Part shown: positions 1 through 8,133 of the stretch, one piece after another
How positions within the stretch are numbered: the stretch's first letter is position 1
Layout: each line of letters starts with the position of its first letter
Assembly: GCA_964474655.1 (NCBI GenBank)
Contig: CAYYTU010000020.1
Location: 1-48,595, forward strand
Length of the DNA stretch: 48,595 nt
Direction of reading: 5' to 3'
Origin: CAYYTU01 sp964474655
GTDB taxonomy: Bacteria; Chloroflexota; Anaerolineae; B4-G1
Notes under the pieces: generated by a model
Seen by the model: only the letters and a program-made list of their open reading frames with translations
Database searches by the model: none
What the model was told of the DNA's origin: nothing
Program-made: the position numbers and the translations under genes

Positions 1-55
1 GTACCTGGTTGGAAGTGAATTGTATCATGGCTCAATATAAATGCGATTGCCCTAG

Positions 56-410
56 GTGTGTAGCACTTCGAATTTAGCATTGGTGAGCTCACTAGGGGCC
101 GATAAAGTAGTTGACTACACCCAAGCGGATTTCGCCCAGAGCGGTGAGACCTACGATGTTATTTTTGATGCGGTGGGCAAGCTTTCGTCTTCACACGGTA
201 AAAGCGCCTGAAGAAAAACGGGGTATATCTAACCGTCAAATCCCCGACAAGCGAAAAGACCGAAAATCTGCTTTTGCTCAAAGGGCTTATCGAGGCGGGA
301 AAGATAAGCGCGGTCATTAGAACAGACGGCCGAGGCTCACAAGTATGTCGAAAAAGGACACAAAAAAGGGGAACGTAGTCATCACTATAGAACATGGTAG
401 CAAAACCTAA
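56..410 (+). pseudogene. Decayed zinc-type alcohol dehydrogenase / quinone oxidoreductase (MDR family), 3' remnant
   Basis: Translating across frames recovers a recognisable C-terminal half of a medium-chain NAD(P)-dependent dehydrogenase. The stretch from position 59 reads CSTSNLALVSSLGADKVVDY, followed by YDVIFDAVGK. After a frameshift near 195-205 comes RLKKNGVYLTVKSP and then GLIEAGKISAVI. After a second break near 313-320, with a small deletion, comes EQTAEAHKYVEKGHKKGNVV, ending at a TAA at 408-410. In the family these segments are the nucleotide-binding fold and the C-terminal strand. The N-terminal catalytic half is absent: an in-frame TAG at 53-55 lies just upstream and nothing recognisable precedes it. 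With at least two frameshifts the gene cannot make a working enzyme. Family assignment is by motif recall only. Confidence 0.75.
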
Positions 411-454
411 CACTGGTTCCAGCCGACTGGTATGTGTCACTTATGTTAGCACAT

Positions 455-808
455 AGGGCACCAGACTCGTCGACCAAGGCGCCCAAGTGCACAAAGCGCA
501 CAGCGCACCCTACGTCGCACTCGCTTATGGTACCATCGCCTAATTGTAGAGCCAGAGGCGTAGTTGGCGCCACGACTTGCGGCGGCGAGGCGGCGTCAGC
601 TACTCGGCCCATATCTCCCACGGCCACCAGTCCGGCCCAGATGCCTGGTGGTCTTGAGATTAGTCAAGTACTATGCGGTGCTTCCTTGAAATGCTTCGCG
701 TCGATGACCCGACGAAGGCACTTGACCAAAAGACGCAGATCAAGGACAATATGAGCAGGCATGCTATCAGCTTCATCATTTACCCCCTCCGAAAGATGAT
801 GTTTTGCT
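455..808 (+). other. Possible second decayed reading frame, unrecognised
   Basis: One forward frame keeps protein-like stretches (for example LVDQGAQVHKAHSAPYVALA near 470-530, HISHGHQSGPDAWW near 610-650, and FLEMLRVDDPTKALDQK near 681-735). It is interrupted by stop codons at about 541-549, 655 and 661 and ends at a TGA at 806-808. I do not recognise the family. The alternative forward frame at 434-754 is open but low-complexity and looks like a shadow. Most likely this is another broken gene beside the dehydrogenase remnant. Confidence 0.3.
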
Positions 809-819
809 GATAGTATGCC
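758..819. repeat. Long imperfect hairpin
   Basis: Arms 758-771 and 806-819 pair over 14 positions (one G-U in RNA). An inner stem pairs 774-779 with 796-801, separated by a small internal loop, and the apical loop is pyrimidine-rich. No T-tract follows, so it is not a classic terminator. It covers the end of the decayed frame and lies 130 bp upstream of the Nif3-like gene. Confidence 0.6.
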
Positions 820-949
820 AGAAATTATCTCAATTGTCCAGGGACACTACCGCTTATCTCGTGTCCACTTTTTTGGGGAACATCAGCCATTTGGTGGTCG
901 AAATAAGCGAACTAAGCCTGTTTTCCGTACTTAAAATAGGAGTACTCCA

Positions 950-1705
950 GTGAAACATAATGAACTGATCACTTACCTTGACGCTTTTCTTCGCATCGAC
1001 GACTTCGACGACGTATCACAGAATGGCCTCCAGGTAGAGGGCCCGGAGGAGGTTACGAAGGTGGCCTTTGCTGTGGATGCTTGCCTGGCCGCCTCTGAGC
1101 AGGCCGTCGCGGAGGGGGCGCAGTTGCTCATCGTCCACCACGGGCTTTTCTGGGACAAGCCACTGCGGCTGGTGGGGCCTCACTTCCGGCGGGTAAAGGT
1201 GCTGATTGAAGGTGGCTGCGCTCTCTATGGCGTCCACCTGCCCTTGGATGCTCATCCCGAGGTGGGCAACAACGCCGAGCTGGCGCGGTTGCTTAAGCTG
1301 AAGGATACACGCCCCTTTGGCGATTATCACGGAACGGAGGTGGGGATGTCCGGGGCGTTGGCCTCGTCCATCGATATGCCGAGCTTGATCGGCCGGCTAA
1401 TCACAGCGCTGGGGCGGCCGCCGCTTCGGGTGCTGGATCACGGACCGGATCGAGTTCATCGCATTGGTTGTATCTCCGGTGGTGGAGCTTCAATGATCGA
1501 CCAGGCGAGGGAGGATGAGCTTGATACATTCATCACCGGCGAGACCAAACACTCGGAGTTCCACCAGGCCGCCGAGCGCGGGTTAAACGTCCTTTTTGCC
1601 GGCCACTATGCCACCGAGACGTTGGGCGTCAAGGCGCTGTCGCGCCATCTGGAGGAGGAATTTGGGCTGGAAACCCTCTTTCTCGATATTCCAACCGGGA
1701 TGTGA
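950..1705 (+). CDS. Nif3-like dinuclear metal-centre protein
   Basis: A 251-residue protein of the Nif3/YbgI family, full length for the short bacterial form. The family forms hexameric toroids with a two-metal site and is often labelled GTP cyclohydrolase I type 2, though its cellular role is unsettled. Visible motifs are NGLQVEG near residue 25, the metal-ligand segment LLIVHHGLFWDK near 60-70, GVHLPLDAHPEVGNN near 94-108, CISGGGASMIDQA near 175-187, and the C-terminal ETKHSEFHQAAERGLNVLFAGHYATE, which carries the second set of His and Glu ligands. The start is GTG at 950, with AGGAG four bases upstream. It stands alone between decayed sequence and the transporter operon, with a weak terminator-like hairpin behind it. 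Confidence 0.93.
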   Translation: MKHNELITYLDAFLRIDDFDDVSQNGLQVEGPEEVTKVAFAVDACLAASEQAVAEGAQLLIVHHGLFWDKPLRLVGPHFRRVKVLIEGGCALYGVHLPLDAHPEVGNNAELARLLKLKDTRPFGDYHGTEVGMSGALASSIDMPSLIGRLITALGRPPLRVLDHGPDRVHRIGCISGGGASMIDQAREDELDTFITGETKHSEFHQAAERGLNVLFAGHYATETLGVKALSRHLEEEFGLETLFLDIPTGM

Positions 1706-1750
1706 GGGCGAACATAGGGCTTTATTGGGGAACTGCTTCGTTTGCCCTTT
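1705..1750 (+). terminator. Weak terminator-like hairpin after the Nif3-like gene
   Basis: Bases 1705-1713 pair with 1740-1748 (9 bp, one G-T wobble) around a 26-nt loop, followed by TTT and a T-rich stretch. The loop is long and the T-tract short, so termination here is tentative. Confidence 0.35.
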
Positions 1751-1762
1751 ATCGTTCGATAA

Positions 1763-1791
1763 TTGCTAAAGCATGCGTGTCGTGTTATGAT
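1763..1791 (+). promoter_or_regulatory. Sigma70-type promoter for the BMP transporter operon
   Basis: TTGCTA at 1763-1768 and TATGAT at 1786-1791 are separated by exactly 17 bases. This predicts transcription from about 1798 and a leader of about 160 nt before the lipoprotein gene. Confidence 0.55.
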
Positions 1792-1817
1792 TAGCGCTTG
1801 ACTGGTGCTTTCAAGCG

Positions 1818-1854
1818 GAGTTTTCGGGAAACTTGTTATGTCCCGAGAAAACTC
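1818..1854 (+). promoter_or_regulatory. Leader hairpin upstream of the transporter lipoprotein gene
   Basis: GAGTTTTC and GGGA in the 5' arm pair with TCCC and GAAAACTC in the 3' arm (1841-1854), leaving a two-base bulge and an 11-nt loop. It sits in the predicted leader. It does not match the purine riboswitch core that I know. Possible roles are mRNA stability or control of the downstream gene. Confidence 0.45.
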
Positions 1855-1955
1855 TGGGGCGAAAAGGAGGTGGTTTCATCGGCTAAAGAGTTGAATCGCT
1901 TTTCCCCTGAAGCAAAAGAAGTCGTTAAGTTGAATTTACCTTAAGGAGGTGGAGA

Positions 1956-3146
1956 ATGTCTAAACGCCTGTGGAGTTTGTTGGGGATCACGGTTGTCGTG
2001 GCCTTGTTGCTGACTGGCTGCGGCACCCCCCCGCCCCCCGAACCGACCGAGGCCCCGGTGGAGCCAACGGAAGAACCCGTAGAGGAGCCGACCGAGGAAC
2101 CGGAAGAACCGACTGAGGAGCCAACTGAGGAGCCAACCGAAGAAGAACCTCTCAAGGTGGCGTTCGTTTACATCGGCCCTCCTGGCGACCTGGGTTGGAC
2201 CTATGAGCACGATCGCGGTCGCAAGATGCTGGAAGAAGAATTTGGCGATCAGATCGAGACCACTTACATCGAGGACGTGCCCGAGGGCCCCGACGCCACG
2301 CGTGTCATCCGGCAGTACGCTCAAGAGGGATGGGATGTGATCTTCACGACGTCCTTCGGCTATATGGACCCCACGCTTGAGGTGGCCGAGGAGTTCCCCG
2401 ACGTTATCTTCGAGCATTGCTCAGGCTACAAGACGGCTGATAATATGGCGACTTACTTCGGTCGTATGTACCAGCCCCGTTACCTTTCCGGCATCGTGGC
2501 CGGTGAGATGACTGAGAGCAACATCATCGGCTACGCCGCCGCGTTCCCCATTCCAGAGGTGATCCGTGGCATCAACGCTTTCACCCTGGGCGTTCGGGAG
2601 GTGAATCCGGATGCAGAGGTGCGCGTGGTCTGGACCAACACATGGTACGATCCGGTGGTTGAGCGTGAGTCCGCCGAGGCGCTGCTGGATGAAGGCGCGG
2701 ACATCATCGCCCAGCATCAGGACACGACCGAGCCTCAGAAGGCCGCTCAGGAGCGCGACGCGCTGAGCATCGGCTACGATTCCGATATGCGGGAGTTCGT
2801 GGGCGACACCGTCCTCACCAGCCCGCAGTGGGATTGGGGTACTTACTACATCGATACCATCCAGGAGGTGCTCGACGGTACCTGGGAGCCCCATCAGTTC
2901 TGGGGTGGGTTGGAGACCGGCGTGGTCAAGCTGGCCGAAATGAGCCCTATGGTACCCGACGACGTTCGGGATGATGTGGCGGCAGAGCGAGAGCGGATCG
3001 TCGAAACGGATTGGGACGTCTTCTGCGGCCCGATCAACGACCAGGATGGCGAAGAGGCCGTCGCCGAAGGCGAATGTATGTCCGATGAAGATATGTTGAA
3101 TATGGAATGGTTCGTCGAGGGCGTGGTCGGCGAGATCCCCGAGTAG
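1956..3146 (+). CDS. BMP-family ABC transporter substrate-binding lipoprotein
   Basis: A 396-residue basic-membrane-protein (PnrA/Med-like) receptor that captures the transported solute outside the cell. In characterised relatives the ligands are purine or other nucleosides. The N-terminus is a lipoprotein signal with a lipobox at LLLTGC, the lipidated Cys being residue 22. Residues about 24-64 are an acidic Pro-Thr-Glu linker built of repeated PTEEP units, a flexible tether to the membrane. The binding domain follows, starting at VAFVYIGPPGDLGW and including TTSFGYMDP, FPDVIFEHCSG, GRMYQPRYLSGIVAG and GADIIAQHQDTTEP. A strong AAGGAGGT site lies a few bases before the ATG. It is first in an operon with the ATPase and two permeases, and a terminator follows directly, which would leave receptor mRNA in excess over transporter mRNA. 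Confidence 0.93.
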   Translation: MSKRLWSLLGITVVVALLLTGCGTPPPPEPTEAPVEPTEEPVEEPTEEPEEPTEEPTEEPTEEEPLKVAFVYIGPPGDLGWTYEHDRGRKMLEEEFGDQIETTYIEDVPEGPDATRVIRQYAQEGWDVIFTTSFGYMDPTLEVAEEFPDVIFEHCSGYKTADNMATYFGRMYQPRYLSGIVAGEMTESNIIGYAAAFPIPEVIRGINAFTLGVREVNPDAEVRVVWTNTWYDPVVERESAEALLDEGADIIAQHQDTTEPQKAAQERDALSIGYDSDMREFVGDTVLTSPQWDWGTYYIDTIQEVLDGTWEPHQFWGGLETGVVKLAEMSPMVPDDVRDDVAAERERIVETDWDVFCGPINDQDGEEAVAEGECMSDEDMLNMEWFVEGVVGEIPE

Positions 3147-3163
3147 CGACGTGGTTTGTTACG

Positions 3164-3194
3164 AGGGCAGGGCCTACGGGCTCTGCCCTTTTTT
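3164..3194 (+). terminator. Intra-operon terminator with UACG tetraloop
   Basis: 3164-3174 pairs with 3179-3189 (11 bp with one G-T), closed by a C(TACG)G tetraloop and followed by six T (3189-3194). It lies between the binding-protein gene and the ATPase gene. Because it is inside an otherwise co-directional operon, partial termination could set a high receptor to transporter ratio. Confidence 0.85.
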
Positions 3195-3230
3195 GTAAGG
3201 TGGCGAGCCTCTTAAATTATCGGGAATTAT

Positions 3231-4766
3231 GTGATGAGTAATACCGAACGAAAACCTATTTTGCGGATGCAAAAAATCACCAAGCGCTTCCCCGGCGTGC
3301 TGGCTAACGATCGCATTGACTTGGAGCTCTACAAGGGAGAGGTGTTGGCGCTGTTGGGGGAGAATGGGGCGGGTAAATCGACGTTGATGAACGTGCTCTG
3401 CGGCCTCTATCGCCCCGACGAAGGGGCCATCTACCTTGACGGCGAGCTGGCCGACATCCAATCACCCCGCGATGCCTATGATTTGGGGATCGGGATGGTC
3501 CATCAGAACTTTATGCTGGTGGATACGATGACCGTGGCGGAAAACGTTGTGCTGGGTTTGCAAAATCTCGGTTTCCAACCGAACCTGAAGCGGGTGAGTG
3601 GGGAGATACGGGCACTTGGAGAGCGCTACGGTCTGAAGGTGGACCCTGATGCTTACATCTGGCAGCTTTCTGTGGGGGAGCAGCAGCGGGTGGAGATTTT
3701 GAAGCTGCTCTACCGCGATGTGGATATACTTATCCTCGACGAACCAACGGCGGTGCTGACGCCTCAAGAGGTGGACGATCTGGTCGAGGTCCTGAGCCTT
3801 GTGGTCAAGGAGGGCAAGGCCGCCATCTTCATCACCCACAAGTTGCGAGAAGTGATGATGTTCTCCGATCGGGTGACGGTGTTGCGTGATGGCAAGAAGA
3901 TCGCGACGCTGAATACCTCCGACACGACGCCGGACGAGCTGGCACAGCTGATGGTCGGGCGCGAGGTGCTCTTCTGCCTGGAGAAGGCTTCCTGTGAGCC
4001 GGGGGCGCCTCTACTGGAGGTGGAGAACTTGCGGGCGCGAGATGACAAGGGGTTGCCGGCCCTGAAAGGAGTTTCGTTCTCCATCCGAGCCGGTGAAATT
4101 CTGGGGATCGCTGGGGTGGCTGGTAACGGCCAGCGCGAACTAGCGGAGGTAATCACCGGACTCCGACCCGCCACCGGCGGCGAGGTGCGCGTAAAAGAGT
4201 GCAAAGTCACCAATTGCTCACCTTCGCGGATCATTCGATCCGGTGTCAGTCATATCCCGGAGGATCGCGTCGGGGTGGGGCTGGTGGGCGATATGTCGGT
4301 GGCCGAGAACCTGGCGCTCAAAGATTATCGTACCAGGCTGTCTCGCGGGCCGATTCTCTTCCCCGGTAAGATGGAGCGCTTCGCGGACCAGATGATCCGG
4401 GAATACGACATCGCCACACCGGGACCGGAGACGCGGGTCAAGTTCCTCTCTGGCGGTAATTTGCAGAAGACAATCCTGGCCCGCGAGCTCACGGCTTGCG
4501 AGGGGCTGCTAGTAGCAGTCCATCCCACGCGTGGGCTGGACGTCGGTGCCACCGAGGCGGTACGCAATTTACTGCTGGAGGAGCGCGACAAAGGCACAGC
4601 TGTGCTTGTCATCTCTGAGGATCTGGATGAGCTGATGGAGGTAACTGATCGTATCGCTGTGATGTTCGAGGGGCAGATTGTGGATGTCGTGCCCACGGGT
4701 GCCGCCGATCTTGACTCAATTGGCTTGATGATGGCCGGGGAGGACCTGCCAGACGATCGTCACTAA
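3231..4766 (+). CDS. Sugar/nucleoside-type ABC transporter ATP-binding protein (two fused ATPase domains)
   Basis: A 511-residue cytoplasmic ATPase with two ABC domains in one chain, typical of ribose- and nucleoside-type importers (RbsA/NupA-like). Domain 1 has Walker A GENGAGKST near residue 47, signature LSVGEQQR near 147, Walker B ILILDEPT and the switch His in ITHK. Domain 2, from about residue 262, has GVAGNGQRE in place of a canonical P-loop, the signature LSGGNLQK and VAVHPTRGLD. The second site therefore lacks the usual GKS/T and the Walker B acid, as is common in this subfamily, so hydrolysis probably occurs mainly at one composite site. The start is GTG at 3231 or ATG at 3234, and the ribosome-binding site is weak. 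The permease genes follow. Confidence 0.94.
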   Translation: MMSNTERKPILRMQKITKRFPGVLANDRIDLELYKGEVLALLGENGAGKSTLMNVLCGLYRPDEGAIYLDGELADIQSPRDAYDLGIGMVHQNFMLVDTMTVAENVVLGLQNLGFQPNLKRVSGEIRALGERYGLKVDPDAYIWQLSVGEQQRVEILKLLYRDVDILILDEPTAVLTPQEVDDLVEVLSLVVKEGKAAIFITHKLREVMMFSDRVTVLRDGKKIATLNTSDTTPDELAQLMVGREVLFCLEKASCEPGAPLLEVENLRARDDKGLPALKGVSFSIRAGEILGIAGVAGNGQRELAEVITGLRPATGGEVRVKECKVTNCSPSRIIRSGVSHIPEDRVGVGLVGDMSVAENLALKDYRTRLSRGPILFPGKMERFADQMIREYDIATPGPETRVKFLSGGNLQKTILARELTACEGLLVAVHPTRGLDVGATEAVRNLLLEERDKGTAVLVISEDLDELMEVTDRIAVMFEGQIVDVVPTGAADLDSIGLMMAGEDLPDDRH

Positions 4767-4831
4767 GGTGTGGTGTTCGAATCGCTTGGCGAGCTGGGCC
4801 GATGTCCTTTTGCTCTGTTTGCTCCGCCACT

Positions 4832-4861
4832 GACGCTACTCTCGAAGTATAAAGTAGCGTC
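4832..4861. repeat. Hairpin between the ATPase and permease genes
   Basis: 4832-4840 pairs perfectly with 4853-4861 (9 bp) around a 12-nt loop. No T-tract follows. It ends 30 nt before the AGGAGG of the first permease gene and could be a processing or stability element inside the operon. Confidence 0.5.
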
Positions 4862-4905
4862 GCGTATTGGTTACCAACGGAAGCACAAGAAGGAGGAGAA
4901 GCGAC

Positions 4906-6018
4906 GTGAGAGTTGTCTTTGAGAAACGTCAAAGTGTCTCACACTGGGTCAAGATTTTAGTGCCCGTTATATCTTTCGTTTTTTCTTTGGTATTTGGCAT
5001 CGTATTACTCCTCGCCTCGGGCGTGAACCCCTTTGTTGCTTACGCTGCGATGGTCAGGGGCGCTTTGGGAGACCCTTATGCCGTCGGAGAGACGTTGGTC
5101 AAGGCCATCCCTCTGATGTTGACCGGGCTGGGGGTCTCCATCGCTTTCCGTATGCTTTTTTGGAACATCGGCGCTGAGGGGCAGCTGGTGATGGGCGGAT
5201 TGGCCGCGACGTGGGTGGCGCTCTTTCTGGCCGATCCATTGCCCGCGTGGGCTGTGTTGCCAGCGACGGTTCTGTTTGGGATGCTCGCTGGCGCTCTTTG
5301 GGGCGCAGTTCCGGCCGCACTGCGGGCTTATCTGCAGGTGAATGAGACCATCATCACGCTGATGATGAACTATATCGCTATCTTGTTGGTTTCACACTTG
5401 TACACCGGGCCTTGGCGCGATCCAGAGGGGTATGGCTTTCCAGGCACGGCGCAGTTCCCGCCCTCGGCCCATCTGCCGCGTCTGTTTGGACGGGTTCATC
5501 TGGGGTTGATCTTTGCTATCCTGGCGGCTGCCGTCCTCTGGTTCGTGCTTCAGCGTACCAAGTGGGGGTTTGAGTTGCGCGTCATGGGTAATAACCCCAA
5601 GGCCGCGCGTTATGTTGGAATTGACGTAGCGCGCGAAACCTTGATCGGTATGCTGGTCTCCGGGGCTCTGTGCGGGCTGGCTGGTGTGGTTGAGGTGACG
5701 GGCGTGATGCGGCGATTGCAGGAAGGGCTATCCGTAGGCTACGGTTACACGGCCATCATTGTGGCCTGGATGAGCCATCTGAACCCTTGGGGCGTGCTGC
5801 TGCTGGCGTTCCTGCTGGCCGCGCTGCTCGTGGGCGGCGATCAGATCCAGATGACGATGGGACTGCCGGCTGCGATGGGCTTGGTGATGCAGGGGGCGCT
5901 GTTGTTCCCGATGTTGGGCGGGACCTTGTTCACGGAGTATCGCATACGGATTGTGCGCACGGCGCCGGAGGCTGCTGTGGCGGCATTGGATTCATCTGAC
6001 GAGGAGGGGGAATCGTGA
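4906..6018 (+). CDS. ABC transporter permease (BPD_transp_2 family), first subunit
   Basis: A 370-residue integral membrane protein that forms half of the translocation channel for the BMP importer. Hydrophobic segments run through most of the chain, including a first helix near residues 15-40 (ILVPVISFVFSLVFG), then RMLFWNIGAEGQLVMGG, the conserved permease segment of this family. LRVMGNNPKAARYVGID near 215-235 is the cytoplasmic loop expected to contact the ATPase. The C-terminus is a short acidic tail. The frame opens earlier, at 4867, but GTG at 4906 is preferred because AGGAGG at 4891-4896 lies nine bases before it and the extra residues are basic and unlike family starts. It overlaps the next gene by four bases (GTGA), which implies translational coupling. 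Confidence 0.93.
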   Translation: MRVVFEKRQSVSHWVKILVPVISFVFSLVFGIVLLLASGVNPFVAYAAMVRGALGDPYAVGETLVKAIPLMLTGLGVSIAFRMLFWNIGAEGQLVMGGLAATWVALFLADPLPAWAVLPATVLFGMLAGALWGAVPAALRAYLQVNETIITLMMNYIAILLVSHLYTGPWRDPEGYGFPGTAQFPPSAHLPRLFGRVHLGLIFAILAAAVLWFVLQRTKWGFELRVMGNNPKAARYVGIDVARETLIGMLVSGALCGLAGVVEVTGVMRRLQEGLSVGYGYTAIIVAWMSHLNPWGVLLLAFLLAALLVGGDQIQMTMGLPAAMGLVMQGALLFPMLGGTLFTEYRIRIVRTAPEAAVAALDSSDEEGES

Positions 6019-6971
6019 ATCTGTCCTTGTTGGTATCTGTTTTCACCATTACGTTGCGTGCCGGGACGTCGCTCGTCTACGCTACCATCGGAGAGATTTA
6101 CGCCGAGCGGTCCGGAATCCTCAACCTGGGCGTAGAGGGTATGATGATGATGGGGGCGGTGACGGCCTTTGCCGTAGGATATCATACCGGGAATTTGATG
6201 CTAGCGATTTTGGTCGCTTTCTTGGTTGGCGGTTTACTGGCGTCAATTCACGCCTTTTTGTCCATTAGCCTGCGGGCCAATCAGGTCGTCAGCGGCCTGA
6301 CCTTGACGCTCTTTGGCACTGGCCTGGCCAGTTTCTTGGGTCAGCGGTTGGGACCAGGCGGTACACGTCTGGTCGGTTTGGTGGGCCCGAGTTTGCAACG
6401 AGTTCCTATTCCTGGCTTATCGGCGATTCCTTACATTGGCCCGGCACTCTTTAATCACGATCTGCTGACCTACGGGATCTACGTCTTCGTGCCGTTGGCC
6501 TGGTGGTTCCTCTATGAGACCCGTCCTGGGCTTTACGTGCGCGCTGTGGGAGAGAATCCACAGACCGCCGACGCAATGGGCATCAAGGTGAACAAGCTGC
6601 GCTATATTTACACCATCTTTGGCGGGGCGCTGTCTGGGCTAGGCGGGGCGCATCTGTCGCTGGCCTACACCAAGGGCTGGACGGAGAACATCACCGGCGG
6701 ACGCGGCTGGATCGCCGTGGCGTTGGTAATCTTCGCGATGTGGGATCCGCTGCGGGCCGTCGTTGGGGCGGCGCTCTTCGGCGGCATCAACGCCATTCAG
6801 TTCCGCATGCAGGCGGCTGGCACGACAGTACCGGCGGCGCTGCTCAATATGCTGCCCTACATTGCCACAATCGTCGTCCTGGTCGTCATCACCTGGTGGG
6901 AGACGCTGCGCAAGCGCGTCGGTGCGCCGGCCGCGCTGGGCCTGCCGTACGCGCGGGAGGAGAAGGGGTAG
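6015..6971 (+). CDS. ABC transporter permease (BPD_transp_2 family), second subunit
   Basis: A 318-residue polytopic membrane protein, the partner permease of the BMP importer. It shows the family segment IGEIYAERSGILNLGVEGMM near residues 25-45, several hydrophobic helices, and the loop RAVGENPQTADAMGI near 180-195, which corresponds to the ATPase-contacting loop of the first permease. GGRGWIAVALVIFAMWDP near 230-250 is also typical of the family. The GTG start overlaps the stop of the first permease by four bases. The binding protein, ATPase and two permeases together form a complete nucleoside-like import system. The next gene starts two bases after its stop but appears unrelated and is broken. 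Confidence 0.93.
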   Translation: MNLSLLVSVFTITLRAGTSLVYATIGEIYAERSGILNLGVEGMMMMGAVTAFAVGYHTGNLMLAILVAFLVGGLLASIHAFLSISLRANQVVSGLTLTLFGTGLASFLGQRLGPGGTRLVGLVGPSLQRVPIPGLSAIPYIGPALFNHDLLTYGIYVFVPLAWWFLYETRPGLYVRAVGENPQTADAMGIKVNKLRYIYTIFGGALSGLGGAHLSLAYTKGWTENITGGRGWIAVALVIFAMWDPLRAVVGAALFGGINAIQFRMQAAGTTVPAALLNMLPYIATIVVLVVITWWETLRKRVGAPAALGLPYAREEKG

Positions 6972-6973
6972 CG

Positions 6974-8133
6974 ATGCTGACTGAGTTTCGGGTTAGCGGA
7001 TATAAGAGTCTCTATGACTGCACGATTCCAGACTTGATGCCCATTAACGTCTTTCACGGGGATAACAATGTAGGCAAATCCAACATCCTCGAAGCTCTGG
7101 AAATTTTCTTTCGCGCTGTGACGATATGGAAAACGGGAAAGTCCCAGCTGGATGAGCCGCTCTCTTTGGGAACGTCTGAAAAGCTTATTGAAGAGTGGTT
7201 GGAGAAGAAACCCCTTAATGAGTGGTTCTCTTGGGGAAAGCAAGACAAGGAGATCGTACTGACAGGCGTCTTCCAGCAAGATGGTCAGAATATCCGGGCT
7301 AAGGTGACTGTCTGGCAAGAGTCGGCAAGCGTCGAAGTCTCTGGGCCTCTGGATTTAACGCGTGCTTTATGCTATCGTATCCCTGCTCGACGCCGTTTGG
7401 AGGTTTAGGAAGAAAGGGAAGCGGAGAATAATCTACAGCCGGAAGGTGCGAACTTGAAGGAGCGGCTTTTTTTTGGGCCTTGGTTAGCGAAGACCTAGAG
7501 AAACGGAAAGCTTTCTACAAAGTCCTTCGGCCTCTTTTTGCCGATGCGCCTCTATCTTTGGGCACGCTTCAACCGGTCGCTGCGCCAGAGGGACCTTACG
7601 ATATTCAGATTGAGACAGATGCGCGCAGCATACCACTAGAGCAGATGGGAAGTGGTGTCCAACAACTGGTGTTGATGGCGGGGCTGATTGCGCTGAGCCG
7701 GGCTGACATCATCGCCATTGAGGAGCCGGAAATGAACCTCTCCTGGCCCACCCAGAAGAAGTTACGCTTTATTTTCAAGGAGATGGTAGAAAAGCGTGAA
7801 ACATCTCCCTCCCAGATGTTTATCTCGTCTCATTCGCCTCTCTTTGAATTCTACGGAAACTTCTATCGGGTGGAGATGAATGAAGGGCGCACAAAAGTCA
7901 TCAAAGCCACCAATGAGGAACGGCGTCGATTATTCGATAGAGTACTCCCACCTTCGGACAGGCGCGCAGCCTGGCTACATGATGAGAATGTAGTAATGCT
8001 TCCTGAGTACGTGGTAGATACCCTCGGCATTCGACAGGGAGAGATGGTCTACTTCTTGCCTCAAGAGAAGCACGTGATGATGCTGAACGAGCAGGACTTT
8101 GCTGATCTTACTCGGCCGGAGGAAGGATCGTGA
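6974..8133 (+). pseudogene. Broken AAA-family (OLD/SMC-like) ATPase
   Basis: This should encode an ATPase of about 385 residues of the kind found in OLD-like and other defence or toxin-linked modules. The N-terminal part, from ATG 6974, begins MLTEFRVSGYKSL and has Walker A GDNNVGKSN near residues 32-40. The C-terminal part carries IPLEQMGSGVQQLVLMAG (signature-like), the Walker B segment IIAIEEPEMNL and ISSHSP. Two lesions separate the halves: an in-frame TAG at 7406-7408, after which the same frame continues protein-like (EEREAENNLQPEG), and a frame change at a run of eight T (7467-7474). All catalytic motifs survive, so the damage is recent, or is sequencing error, or slippage at the T-run. 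Slippage alone would not pass the TAG. Codon use is visibly more AT-rich than its neighbours, which suggests transfer. Its stop overlaps the next gene (GTGA). Confidence 0.75.

Noticed and set aside
434..754. Forward ORF of 106 codons
   Set aside because: Low-complexity Ser/Thr/Arg-rich translation without motifs; another forward frame over the same bases looks more protein-like but is interrupted by stops.
1798..1955. Purine riboswitch in the leader of the nucleoside importer operon
   Set aside because: A hairpin is present, but the three-way junction core and conserved loop sequences of purine riboswitches are not visible.
1925..2417. Minus-strand ORFs opposite the lipoprotein gene
   Set aside because: They are shadows of the Pro-Thr-Glu repeat linker, which gives Ser/Gly- or Leu/Arg-rich artefacts on the other strand.
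6974..8133. Pyrrolysine or other read-through of the TAG in the AAA ATPase gene
   Set aside because: A second, independent frame change at 7467-7474 would still break the protein, and the TAG is not at a known recoding context. Simple decay or error is more economical.
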